Source: Bremia lactucae (Eukaryota > Oomycota > Peronosporomycetes > Peronosporales > Peronosporaceae). Taken from it: a stretch of DNA of 64,000 nt. A program made the position numbers and the translations under genes. How positions within the stretch are numbered: the first letter of the stretch is position 1; each line of letters begins with the position of its first letter. Positions 35,238 to 46,379 of the stretch are shown piece by piece. The stretch covers positions 1,646,414-1,710,413 of the forward strand of contig NC_090616.1 in assembly GCF_004359215.1 (NCBI RefSeq), written 5' to 3'. The notes beneath the pieces are model-generated. The model was not told where the DNA came from. It did no database searches and saw only the letters and a program-made list of their open reading frames with translations.

Positions 35238-35564
35238 ATGCGCCCCTGTTTGGAGGTCGACTACGAATGCGAGTCGGACGAAATGTCCGACTCGGGGAGA
35301 ACGGAACATTCGCCTGATCATCGTCAGGCGGCTGACTATAAGCCTTCAAATGAGGGGGGGCTCATTCGAGTAGACGTGGGGGCTCATTCGAGTAGACGTG
35401 CTGGTAGCATTTGCTACAGCATGTTCGGTTCCGACGGCACAGGGGACGGTGCTGGCGATGAGGAATCATCCTCATCGCCAGTACCGTCTCCTGTGCTGTC
35501 ACCCGCAAATATTTCTGTGCGTGGCGATGACGATGGAGTAAGCCATCGTAATAGAGGTTCTTGA
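35238..35564 (+). CDS. Antisense-strand ORF next to LTR, Ser/Asp-rich, 108 aa
   Basis: Open frame of 108 codons just inside the LTR, pointing into the element against pol. Acidic and Ser/Pro rich (DYECESDEMSDSGR, DEESSSSPVPSPV), so probably disordered. It carries a 20-bp tandem duplication (the ggctcattcgagtagacgtg unit, about 35359-35400) and perfect hairpins (35270-35294). In position it corresponds to the 2493-2684 ORF of the E1 copy, but I see no sequence match. The first clear ATG is doubtful. Could be the first part of the antisense gene that follows. Confidence 0.35.
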   Translation: MRPCLEVDYECESDEMSDSGRTEHSPDHRQAADYKPSNEGGLIRVDVGAHSSRRAGSICYSMFGSDGTGDGAGDEESSSSPVPSPVLSPANISVRGDDDGVSHRNRGS

Positions 35565-35579
35565 GGTACCCCTGATTGA

Positions 35580-36778
35580 GTGGGTACCACTCAAGGTATC
35601 GTAGACACGAAAATGTCTCGTCTTGCCCTGGAGAAGAAGCCGTGGCTTTTGCCCGAGCATCTAATTAATAGCTTGTCTGGAGAGGCTACTCCCCACAATA
35701 AATATCCATTATCTATTGCGACAAAGCTACATGGCATTGATCCCAACGCGAAGAACTTTCGCGCTGAGGAAGATTTTATTCGATGCTTTTTTTCAAGCAT
35801 CGATGGTATAGTGGCAACAATAAGCGAGATAAAGTCTCGCTTATGCAAGCCTGGAGCGCATTCATTCGCAATGTCAAAGACTTAACGCGATTTCGCGTTA
35901 AGTTTGAGAAACGAACTCCAACCGGTGCAAATTATAAATTGCATCGGTTGTCACGTGAGGCAGGACTTCCATGCCTCACGTGGGGTGATTCCTGTTCGTG
36001 TTGTGTTGACAACACGAATCGAGTAAAAGGGATGTCTATTTCCTTATTTTGTCCTGGGGGAGGACTCACATCTGTATCGAGATGCGCGATGCGATTGACG
36101 TTTTGCATACCGACTTACATGCACCAGGGCCGCGTGCTTTTCGTTGGATCTTCTGAACCATCGGATGGGTCTCGTCATACTGACGGACGAGGCCCTCACA
36201 AACAACAATTAGCTGAGAATGAGGCTCCCAGCTGTCACGTGAAGGTGGATAACCGCGCCAGCGAACAATATAATTCGTTCGCTCCCCCTTCACATCACGG
36301 TGGTTTCGGATACGTTCCAGAAGGAAACGTTGTCCATTGTGGGAATCCACCAATGGTTGTGGCGGAGGAGGAAAAATTAGATCCGACCCAAGTGTCGGAT
36401 CTAGAGTCGAAGATCGCTAAACTCGATCGCTTCCTCCATAATTTGGAGGAAGGACTTGATTACGGGTGCAATACGCGTCGCTCGTTAGAGCAGACGGTGC
36501 AGGCTCATCTTATCAGACGGTTGGAAGACCGTTCGAATAGTGCGTACTCCATGTTGGAGTACGGTCGAAATTATCACGCTCTTCGTGATGAGCTATCGTC
36601 AGCTCTTCGCGGTTTCGAGGATCTTTGGACCCGACATGAGAATCTCCAAATTCAGCATGAGAATCTGCTTTGTGACCACAAGAATATTTTAGCGATTCTT
36701 AAAAAGGGTGGTCAGATCCATCTTCGGGAGAAACCGCGTACAGATGCTACGGGCGGAGCCGACCAACGTAAAATGTAG
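35580..36778 (+). CDS. Antisense gene of Gypsy copy 2: conserved N-part plus coiled coil (one frameshift)
   Basis: Two overlapping frames on plus, opposite to pol: 35580-35885 (MSRLALEKKPWLLPEHL, then EEDFIRCFFSSI) and 35783-36778 (331 codons), joined by one frame change near 35830. The second frame reads VSLMQAWSAFIRNVKDL, FEKRTPTGANYKLHRLSREA, a Pro/His-rich middle opposite the chromodomain, then about 130 residues of coiled coil (DLESKIAKLDRFLHNLEE, SLEQTVQAHLIRRLEDRS, ALRDELSSALRGFEDLW, HENLQIQHENLLCDHK). The same protein can be seen in two other copies (2.5-3.8 kb; 31.39-30.5 kb on minus). It converges with pol and overlaps its stop by about 30 bp. Function unknown; an accessory, Gag-like or Env-like role is only a guess. 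It might alternatively be a chance frame opposite a linker, but cross-copy residue matches argue against that. Confidence 0.5.
36066..36353 (-). pseudogene. Gypsy copy 2: chromodomain
   Basis: Reads LVDSHNGQRFLLERI, then HRDVKGERTNYIVRWRGYPP and SRDSWEPHSQL, a good chromodomain (Y-I-V-x-W-x-G-Y, then S-W-E-P). Chromoviruses carry this after integrase to aim insertion at heterochromatin. It is in the same frame as the integrase tail but separated from it by several stops (36354-36746). The apparent first codon is TTG, so it is not an independent gene. Confidence 0.7.
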
Positions 36779-39700
36779 GATACGTTTGCTTCCTACTTGG
36801 CAATTCTATTGTGGATGAATTGCCTCTGCGACGCAATTCACGGAATGGCCCAATGAATTTGGGTAGTAGTTTACTGCTACTCACATTAGTGACTACACGG
36901 TTAGGTAAGCTTATAGTAGAGAGTAGTACTAGGTCATTCACTTTAAATGAAAAAACGAATGCTCTTCCATGTTTGTCTGCGTTCCGTTAATGACGGTCAA
37001 CTGCGTTAGCAATAGAATCCTGTACGAAACGGATTACTGATTCTCGAGTCAGCGGAAATTCCTCTACGGACTCATTTGTTGTGTCTTTTTCAGTGCGCTT
37101 TGTGCGCGCTGCCATGACATCTTTCTCATCTTCGATTTCTTCAACGTCGACATCACTCGCGTCGTTGTTAACTTCGACGCGTGATGAGCATGATTGACGC
37201 GTTCCGTCTGACCATCTGTCTCTGGATGATCAAAGTTGACACAATTAGTCGTGTTCCGAGAGATCGGAACATAAATTGCCAAATCTCCATCATGAATCTT
37301 GGATTTCTATCCGAGACCAGTTCACGGGGTAACCCATGGAGTTTGAATACCGTGTCGATAGAGACACGGGCACAACCGGAGCCGTGATTGACTCAAGGTG
37401 TACCATCTTGCTAGATCTGTCTACAAAAACAAGGATTCCATTGTTTTTGTGATCATGTTTGGGAAATATGAAGCCGAAGTCCATTGATACGGACTGTCAA
37501 CACTCTGCCGGAAGTGGTTGAGGTTGAAGAGGTGCACGGAATGAGAGGCTAGGCTTCACCCGTTGACATACCTCGCAAGCACGAATGTACTTGCGCACGA
37601 ACTGATACTGGCGGGGCCAGTAAAAGTCGCGACTTATTGTGAGAGAAGTCTTCTCACATCCACGATGCCCACTTGTTGGTGCATCGTGACACTCATACAT
37701 GATGTGCAAGCGCAAATCATTGTGAGTTGGGACGACGACGCATAAGTGTCGCCGGCAACGGCTGTGTAATACAATAAGCCATGCGTGTTGTGTATCGATC
37801 GGATGACGATCGATATAAAGCCGATAAATCTTTAGAAGATTTGTCGGATGGATCTATCAGATGATTTATGAAACGCAGAAGGTCGTAATCTTCTGCGTAG
37901 GCCTTCTTTATGTCATCAATAAAGGTTGATGACGGAAAGCCTGTAATTAATGTTGCAATAGTGAATTATCTCCACTTTTAGAATGCGCAGCCGGCTCGAA
38001 ATCGGGTCAGCATGATAACGCATCCGCGACGACATTAATTCGTCCTGGTTTATATTCCACGAAAAAATATAATCCGCGAAAAAGGATAGCCACCTCGCCA
38101 TACTCTGCGAGAGGTGTAGGCTATTTACGGCCGTGTGTAATGACGCATTGTCCGTATATACGGTGAACAGTCTATCTCCGAGGAGATAGACCCTAAACTT
38201 AGCCAGTGCATATTTCATGGCAAGGAGTTCCTTGTCATGCACTGGGTAATTGCGTTCAGCTGTTTGCAGCTGACGCGATTGAAAACAGACGACGCGCTAC
38301 GCGCCGTATGTACCGCATTGCATTAACGCACAGCCGACTGCGAAATCGCTGGCGTCACAGACCACATGGAACGGTCTCTCTTGATCTGTAATCGACAAGA
38401 CGGGCGATTGCATCAAGCTTTGCTTAATACCGCAAAGGAACGCTGACCCTCAGCATTCCATAGCCATTTCTCGTCTATTTTCAAGAGACGATAGAGATGA
38501 ACTGTCATCTCGGCATAATTGCGGGAGTATTTTGGTGCAAGTACGCCGCTAGCCCAAGAAACTTTTAAAGTTGTATGACATCGACTGGAACTGGCAAGTC
38601 GGTAATTGCCTTTATCTTTACAGAATCAGGGTACACGCCGTGTTTACCGACGATGCATACAATAATTGGTATTTCACTTGCAGCGAATATACACTTCGTG
38701 AGATTTGCGTACAACTTTTGCTTGTATGAACCTGACGAACGTGAGGTTTATGAACTTCCACGTCCGTCTTTCCGTCCATGGTCCAGCTATGGTCGATCAC
38801 ATCGTCAAAATAACTCGGTGCGAATTCTTGCACGGGTCTTACCAAATTCGTTACGCTTCTGTTGAAGATTGCAGGGGCGTTACAAAGCCCCTGTGGCATT
38901 ACTAGCCATTCTCAGAGCATCCCAGTGGCAGTGCTCACTGCTGTGTACGGGATGTCCCATTCGCGCATAAGGATCTTATAAAATAGATCCATCAGATACA
39001 TAGACGAATAGATGGTACTCTTAGGCATACCATATATGATTGCGTCTTTTCTAGGTATCGACGTTTGAGATGGTACCGTTGCAGCATTCAGTTTATTGAA
39101 CGCGTGCACTATCCGCCACCCTCCTGTGGCCTTTCGCGCACAGAAGGTCGGAGAGCTATGTGAATAGCTGTTTCAGGGAATACATCCCTGAATTCAATCA
39201 AATCCTTATATCAAGGATTTGTCTTAAGTGACTCCATGGATTAAGTAGAATATCTCTCAATCCGAGTCTTCACATCGAGGACACTTTCGTCCATCGATGA
39301 GCTGCTGAGAATTCGTTCGTTTTCTGCAAAAATTACCGCTGACCGTATATCGGTTACGTCCTCTGTGACGAGTACTCAGATCTGCTTGATTCTACCACTA
39401 TGCAGATCTGTCAAAAACCGTTTAGGTTCTAGGGTTGGTAATTGAGTTATCTCCGAAGTTGACTTCGGAGGCGCATACGGATTAAGCGTATAAGCGCCTA
39501 CTCTTGATCCGTCATTAACCAAGACATTCAATGTCTCGGTTTCTTCTTGGGATTTATCCACAGGCTGCCGAGGAATTATTTCCTCGGGATGCTGAAGTCT
39601 GGTCACTTCAGCAGTAACTTTTTGAGGAGATATCTCCTCAAGTACGTAAAGACTTATTCCCTCAAAGCCTTCCGACTGTGAAAGCGCTAGCACAGCCGCG

Positions 39701-41640
39701 TCCTCTACGGTCGACTCTCTACTTGACCTAGGATCATCGTGTTGTCCCTTTTGGATAACCGGTATCTTCCTTGAATGTCACGTGCTAGGCGTACATTCAT
39801 TTTTCAATCCACTCGACTTATTCTAGTGGTGGTCCTTCGGCGCTGCCTGTGCATTCGCACAGCCGCCCGCAGCTGACTCAACAGTGTGATTAGTAATCAC
39901 ACTTTGATCTTGTCCCGTCGTACTAAGGAACGTGCCACAAGTGAGGCCGTAGCACTCACTCGTAGTCCATCCACACGCCTGTGGACGCTCCAAGACTTTC
40001 ATCAGATGACCATATGATGCACCAAGTGGCAGGCATCTTTATGGATCGATGCTGCCAGCTAATTCTTGGCTCATACAAACTGAGCAACAGTAAACCGAGG
40101 ATGACATCAACTTTGTCATCCAAATCAGGTACGATATAATCATCATCATACCGTAAATCTTTTAATGTGTAGTGAAATTTCACTACGCCTTTCGTTACTG
40201 TTATCGATGCGCCTGTCGCTAGACGCACCGACATCCTCGTTAAAGGGATGTCGCGCTCAACATATTTGAGCCTACGACCCTCTAGCGACTGGCGACGAAT
40301 AAAGTAATTCGACGCTCCACAGTCCACTAGGGCTCTAACTAAAAAACTATTTGTCCCAATTAATTTTAAGGTATGAGGGATACCTCATCACCAGGTGCAG
40401 AGACACATAATTGTTGTGTGGCTAGAGCAACTTTCGTTAAGAGATTTGCAAACTCTCTTGAGGTTGCTGGATCTGTAGGTCTTTGCGCCCTTACTAACTC
40501 CGACCGTTTTTTGGCTGTCCGCCTCGCTGTTGCGATTTCGCAACAACGTCGGACCCGCGACTGTTGCCCCTTTTGGCATTCGGTTATAATTATGTTCAGT
40601 ACTTTCGGTACTGGGCGTGGGGCACTACACTCATGAGCGTAGTGTCCTAATTTTTGGCAGCGATGGCATTTCTGCAATTGCTTATTGCTCGAAAAGCGAG
40701 AGACCTCGCTTTCGACGTAAGAGAGGTCCATGGGTTCTGAATCTAACTCGTGTCGTCTTGGATGACGATACGATGACGAACTAGCTTAAGCCTGTTTTAA
40801 GCTAAAGTCCTCCTGTTCCGCAACGGATATTGCTTTTTCAAGCGAATCCAGTTCCAAGCGGAACAGGTGGGTTTTTACGGGACCATCCGTAGGACCTTGC
40901 ATGAACACCGTTATTAACGTGTGTTCATGGACTGGGTTATTTGTAATACAACTCGCTAAGAGTCGTATGTGCTGCGTGAACATCACGCTTGCCTTGCTTG
41001 AGTTTCATAAGCTCTGATCGAGCTCTGAACTCAGCCCTAGGCGGTTCAAACGTCTGTTTGAGCCGGGCTTTAGAAGCCTCTAGCGACCCAAAGACATGTG
41101 AATCGCGCAACTTAAGGCCTAGAGCTCATGTTTTGGCACGACCTGCCAAATTTGATTGAGCGAATGCGACTTGCATTTGCTCGTCGACGATGTGACGAGC
41201 CCGCATGGCATCGTCCATCTCGACAAATCATCTTAAATGGGATTCTTCTTTGATTCCCCTAGAGATGTCAATCTTTAAGGTTTCCGGACGACGCGTGTGC
41301 GTCATCCCAGTTACAGGGGTCTGTACCTGCTGTAACCTCAACAGTTTTGCCTCTTGAGAGCCTTGCTGATTAAGCAAGGCTACCTTCTCCTTCGCCTCGT
41401 CGAGTTCATGTTGTATAAACTTGGCGATGGCTGAATAAACGGCATTTTATGTGATAGCTACTCCTTTCTAAGTGGCTAGAGAGGAGTGCGGTCGAACGAA
41501 AGAGTTTGACCGTAGGGAACGATGCCATCTTGGTCATGCTGTCCGGTTTGGACAGAGATTTGATGCGTATTTTCATTATCATCTAACATGTCCATGTTAG
41601 ATGATGGAGCTGTGGTATTTGGACGGACTCTAAAGTGCTT
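36747..41640 (-). pseudogene. Gypsy copy 2: gag-protease-RT-RNase H-integrase
   Basis: Inverted near-duplicate of copy 1; coordinates of matching points sum to about 66,975-66,981. From right to left: gag (about 41420-40400, with CHRCQKLGHYAHEC), protease (40327-39956, with the intact D-C-G-A-S-N motif), spacer (39693-39376), RT (about 39300-38400; YFDD present), RNase H (38242-37916), integrase HHCC (37715-37497), core (37484-37064; DHPETDGQTERVN), GPF/Y tail ending GRLRP-stop at 36747. The 123-residue protease segment differs from copy 1 at two positions only. A deletion of about 240 bp relative to copy 1 lies near 37165. Shared stops and frameshifts show common descent from an already broken element. 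Confidence 0.75.
41439..41560. repeat. Block inverted in place relative to copy 1
   Basis: Copy 2 otherwise runs on minus, yet here the plus strand matches copy 1's plus strand (25413-25531): gtgatagct.ctcct.tctaagtg, gtgcggtcgaa, gatgccatcttgg, gtccggtttgga.agagatt. Flanks resume the normal inverted relation on both sides (ggctgaat at left, atacgcatca on minus at right). The gag of another copy (33.85 kb) shows copy 1 has the original orientation. Confidence 0.8.
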
Positions 41641-41645
41641 CCAGG

Positions 41646-42068
41646 TGTAACGGGTTACTGCCGACTTGTATGCTTCAGTACAAGTCCACTTCGCACTGCC
41701 TCAGCGCGAGTGGTGCCTCACGTCACTTCACGTACACTAGTACGTGCAGAGGAAGTCTACTCTTTAAAACACTTGCTTTAAGAGGGTTAATTAAAAACTG
41801 CATTAATATAATTAAGTTCTTCTTGTTTTTCTACTTAATACTAACTCATTTATAAACCAATACAAAACATGTACTAAAAGTCTTATCTGTCTTTCTCTTT
41901 GCGCGCTGACTGGACCACGAAAGTAGATATAATGGTCTATATCAATGGATAAGCTTTTAGAATATTACCATGTAAAGTAATATTCTTCAGATATTCTCTA
42001 CCTTTTAGATAATATATTAATAAACAACCTTTAAGTGTTAATTTCATGTAACGATACACCCCGTTACA
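41646..42068 (-). repeat. Gypsy LTR (family B), 5' LTR of copy 2, complete
   Basis: 423 bp with TGTAACGGGG at the start (42068 side) and CCGTTACA at the end (41646 side), followed by cctggaagcac as the presumed primer-binding region. Contains a ctagtacgtg...cacgtactag-type inverted motif and AT-rich U3. Confidence 0.75.
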
Positions 42069-42179
42069 CCCCTCCTGTCTCTCACAGATCAATGCGCAAG
42101 CCTTAGGAACGCACTAGACGCTTGAAGATCAAAAGGGGAAGTGCACTTATTATTCAAATCTAAAACTTTTACCCTTGTA

Positions 42180-42575
42180 GAATACGTGACGCTCGCTATT
42201 TTGAAAAATACGAGTTGCTATGTCGGTTTTGTTTGGAACAAAAATTGAGCTACTTTTAATGGCTGCAAAGAATTCGGTAGATCTTCGTCTGTTACCGCAT
42301 TTAATCTTGCCAATGCAACTGCGATTCGTGCATAAGACCCCACAAGCTCATCCGGGCTCACATGTCCTTTGTAGCTATAGAATAAGGAGTAATTCATCAA
42401 AAGCTGTTAAATCGCGTCCTGCATAAGCTTTAACACAAGCTGCTAAAGACGGTGCATACGTGAATGGTCCAAATCCAGAAGCTGCCGCCACGACGCATGC
42501 TGGACGAGTGCATGTGCCTTTACCCATTAACATTTGCAAAAAGGGTACGACGCATGGGTAATTCGGCAAGATCAT
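42180..42575 (-). pseudogene. Unknown broken gene fragment
   Basis: Two minus frames overlap as a single frameshifted protein. Frame 1 (42575-42375) reads TRPACVVAAASGFGPFTYAPSL, shown in the sequence as TRPACVVAAASGFG followed by PFTYAPSLAACVKAYAGRD. Frame 2 (42400-42218) reads YKGHVSPDELVGSYARIAVA and NSLQPLKVAQFLF. Composition looks like real protein, but I do not recognise the family. It lies just outside the copy 2 LTR, so it may be a host gene or an older element cut by the insertion. Confidence 0.35.
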
Positions 42576-42659
42576 TATGCTCTATTAACAAGACAATTAA
42601 GGGCGAAGTAAACCTTCACATTACAATATTTAACCGTATTTTTAGAAACTGTTATTAAA

Positions 42660-45600
42660 ACTCATCATTCTCGATGGGCGAGACGCCATGGGTAGAAAAG
42701 CGCTATGGAGACTGAGTCACCGAAAAGCCCCCTTTCTACATGGATTTGCGTCTCTGGCTTGAAGTCATTTAGGCCGAGAAATGTCGGGAGAGAAAAGATC
42801 CGAGCCAAAGTATCACAAATTCGGCGACCAAAATGGCTCAACTTTAAATTATAAGTGAGGCAAGATATTTGAGCTGTTGGGAAGACAGGTGGAGTGGCAA
42901 GGGCAAATAGAGAAGGAAGGCAAAGGAAAGAAAGGGATATCGTTTAAATCACCCCGAGGTAGTGTGTCCGTGCGACCTGCTTGAAGTTACTAATTCTACA
43001 GATTAGACGCCAGTCTTTTCTATTAACAAACGATCGTCATGAGAAATCGAAAGCAACATTTCGGTAAATTAAGCGACTCGATAAGCGGATCTGTTGAAAA
43101 AAAATCATGCGGCACCGGCGTGTGTAAATGGCGGGCCGTATAATACAGCCACGGTAGCCTGCTGACAGCGATCATTTAAACTTACATGCATGGTAGAAGG
43201 CCATTAAAGACGCGACAAATTGTGAAATAAAGGGTGACGACATAGACATCAATATCGATAACCTTGCCTTTTTCTGCCGCACACAGAAGCTCAGTGGAGT
43301 CGATATTTAGTACACAAGTGCAAGGGAACGATTACTTTTGCCCCTGAGTTGTAGGACATTCCTGTTAGGAGCGGCACTACTGTTCGACTTGAAGTTCTTT
43401 TAAAGGCCAAAATACTTAAACGCGAGCACCTTGGGCAGAATTGATCGTCCGTCGTGCAATTTTCTGTTTAATAATTAAATCAAAGTTAGCCACACGTTGC
43501 CGATCCCGATCATTCTATTGATTAGAGGTATATTTGTAGCGGCGGCAGGTCATGGTACCGATGTCTCTGTCACTTTGCAGCGATGGATACTAGCAAAATA
43601 AAAATTGACTTAGAGTATCTTGCGCTCATTTTGCTTTGAACCGTTGCCGGTATTGAATGCCTAAAAGTGATTTTGATATTCAAGAAAAAGCTCTTATCTG
43701 TAAGTAACATTTCGCTGCACGATGAAGTCACTTTGCTCCATTTCTTAACACACTGAAGGCCAGGTATTACCTTTTGGTGACTCCTAGTCGATCCTATTAC
43801 ATCCTGGATAGTCTTGCGCTACGTTGGTGGAAAAGATGACCTGGGTCGGCAATCGTCTTGCTCTTGATGGCGTTTGAAACGCACCACTTAAATTTCCTAG
43901 CTCCAATTCGCTGATTTTATTTAAGTTGTGTCTCGGCTACTTTGAAGCACCGTCGAAACGACAGAAGCCAAAGGCAGGTACTACAACAGCTGCTCATTAG
44001 ATTCGATGTTGCTACATATGTGACTAAAGATGTTAAGCTTCTGTGAACTATTTGCGGTGTGGAAAGTAGTGCTGACCAGAAATGGCCATAGATCATACTA
44101 TTCTCTGTACAGAAACACTTTCAAAGAAGGACTGGAACGACCATTTTCCTCGAAAGATCTGTGGAAGAGCTAAACGAGCGTCGATGGTGGATAATACGAG
44201 GGAATCCCGTCTACACAGAGGTCCATCTTGGAGCAATAAAACAGCATAATGTCCTATCCAACGTCCTTCTAATTCTTATCTGGCTTGTAGTCTCGTTTCT
44301 AGACGAATTGTCACGATGGTATCAGAGACCTGCAATCAACTCGTTCGACCTGAGCCCAAGTTTGTTATCACATGTATCAAATCTCGCGATAAGATTACGT
44401 TTCAATATTTAAAAGGGTATTTGTATACAGCTCAAATCCATCGCGGTAGTCTCCGCTGGGGCCTTGGACTTCAAGAGATCGTACACACGACTTGAAGATT
44501 CAAGCATTACTGCCCCAGCCTTTTTGGTGCGCGATGACACTACCACGGGTCTACACTTTTCTCTATTCTCCGTGTTAAGCAAAATGAAAGATTTTGATCG
44601 ACGTGCAAAAGTTCCTTATTGCTTTTCGTGCCTAAATTGGTCACATTGAAATAAAGAAAGATACCAGCTGCGCCGACGCAGCTGATCCTAGACAAGCCGT
44701 CGGCTCAGCGGCTTGTCTAGTGCGATACGATGCACAACGGCAGTCCAGCAATGCTATGCTACAGTCCATCACAAATATTTATGCCCAGACGAACCAGCAC
44801 AGACAAGCGTCTAACAAAAACAGATTGCTGGCGCCAGTCAGTACCTCCTTTCTTCTTGACGCTCCTCTCTACGTGCTTCCCTCTTGCGGTCTGGCAAATG
44901 ATTCTGGGCAACTTTATTCCAAAGAATGTGAGAGGAAAGTTAAATCAGGCTTGTTCTGCCCACGAGTTTCCCACACAAACCTTCAAGCGACGAAGCAAAA
45001 TTGCCAAAAATCTTCATGTATCCGCCTCAAAACACCACTATCATTGCATCTTATAGGTTATTTCAGAAATTGGCCACATCCTAACAATACTTTGATTGCC
45101 TTGTCATTTCGAAGCCATCTGTTGATAAAATGGTCGATCAAGTGCTCACGCGATAAGCAAACACACACGAATCGGATTCGCCAACGATTTGTATGTCGAT
45201 GACATTATGCCTACAGTAGCTATAGAATCATTCAGCCTGTCAAACACCATGCATGATGGTCCGAGTCTATCCTCGGCAAATCGGTAGAAAAGGACACTCG
45301 AATAACCTTCTGAATTCTAAACTTTCAAGATGATTGCGCGACGGGACTCGCGATGAATTAAACTTCAAGCGCTTGCGTTCCTTTTGTTGATCAGATGTTT
45401 GAGCGTCAAGTGGTGTTCTACCTATGCGACGGCGTAAAGATTTTACAATAAAAAGAAATGAGCCACCTGCGTACGTAATACTTTCTAGCAGTGGCGAAAA
45501 ATAGGTCCATTTGGCCCACTTCGATGCCACCAGGATGTCCCACATTTGCTGGACACACTTCCTGGCGTGGCGAATTACAACCACTTCGGCAGCGTGACCT

Positions 45601-46379
45601 TCGATTAACAGACTAAGATGCCACGGAAACGCATCGTAACAATTAAGTCCAGCTTGGCACTGACACGACGACGGTAATCACCGCAAAAGAGTGCATCTTG
45701 TGGCCAGTCACACCATCTTTTTGGTCTCTCACACCGAAATCCAAGGTCAAACGCCTATCTTTAGCGGTCCAGTGCAGTGGCACCCACGCAAGTATCTTTT
45801 CATGCATTTCTGGTTTGGGAAAGCCCACAGTGCGAGTTCCAAGTACCCCACTCGCAGCTGAAAAAGCTCGAGGCGAGGTCCTAATGGCCACGTATATTCA
45901 AACACGGATTCGTAGAATTGCCGTAGTTGAGGCTGAGTTGGCCAACTCTTTAGCTTTATACATTTGTCAACGCGGCGAAGTGAGGCAGGCACGACTGCTT
46001 AGGCGTCGAGCTGTCGCGCGGTGGCTTTTTTCCCACAAGATTAGGTACATCAGTCTAACCCGACCGTAGGAATAGAAAACGCCGTAGACTTTTTCCACAC
46101 GTAGAAGAGGCTAAACATGAGACTGTATCTGTGAGCCTTCCAAGTTGCGTATCGCCTTCTTCTTTGCAAGCTGTTTTTTGTTTGATTTTGCCTTCTTGAA
46201 TCCCCACGTACGGGATTCAAACTGGATCTTCAATCCTCACGCGATTTCGATTGAAATCTCCTCAAGCGCGCGCTTACTGTTTTCAACACCCCAAAAACTC
46301 GCCTTGAAAAACTTAAAAGGTCGTTCGAATAACACAAGGGCCAATTCCCTCATCCTATAAGACCCTCGAGGTTATACAA
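42660..46379. other. Gene-poor transition zone
   Basis: Nearly 4 kb without a recognisable gene. Open frames at 44161-44412, 44720-45202 (160 codons, no motif), 45267-45584 (minus) and 45698-46069 (plus, with a basic helical end) have no recognisable domain, and two of the regions are open on both strands. Two strong adjacent hairpins lie at 44665-44720, hinting at further decayed retroelement. Confidence 0.4.
44665..44720. repeat. Two adjacent perfect hairpins
   Basis: First: arms CAGCTGCG/CGCAGCTG (44665-44684, 4-nt loop). Second: arms CTAGACAAGCCG/CGGCTTGTCTAG (44688-44720, 9-nt loop). No T-tract, so not a bacterial-type terminator. Same style as the Gypsy hairpins. Confidence 0.75.

Noticed and set aside
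44720..45202. 160-codon plus ORF
   Set aside because: No motif, overlaps another long frame (44730-45056) on the same strand, and begins inside a hairpin; not enough for a gene call.
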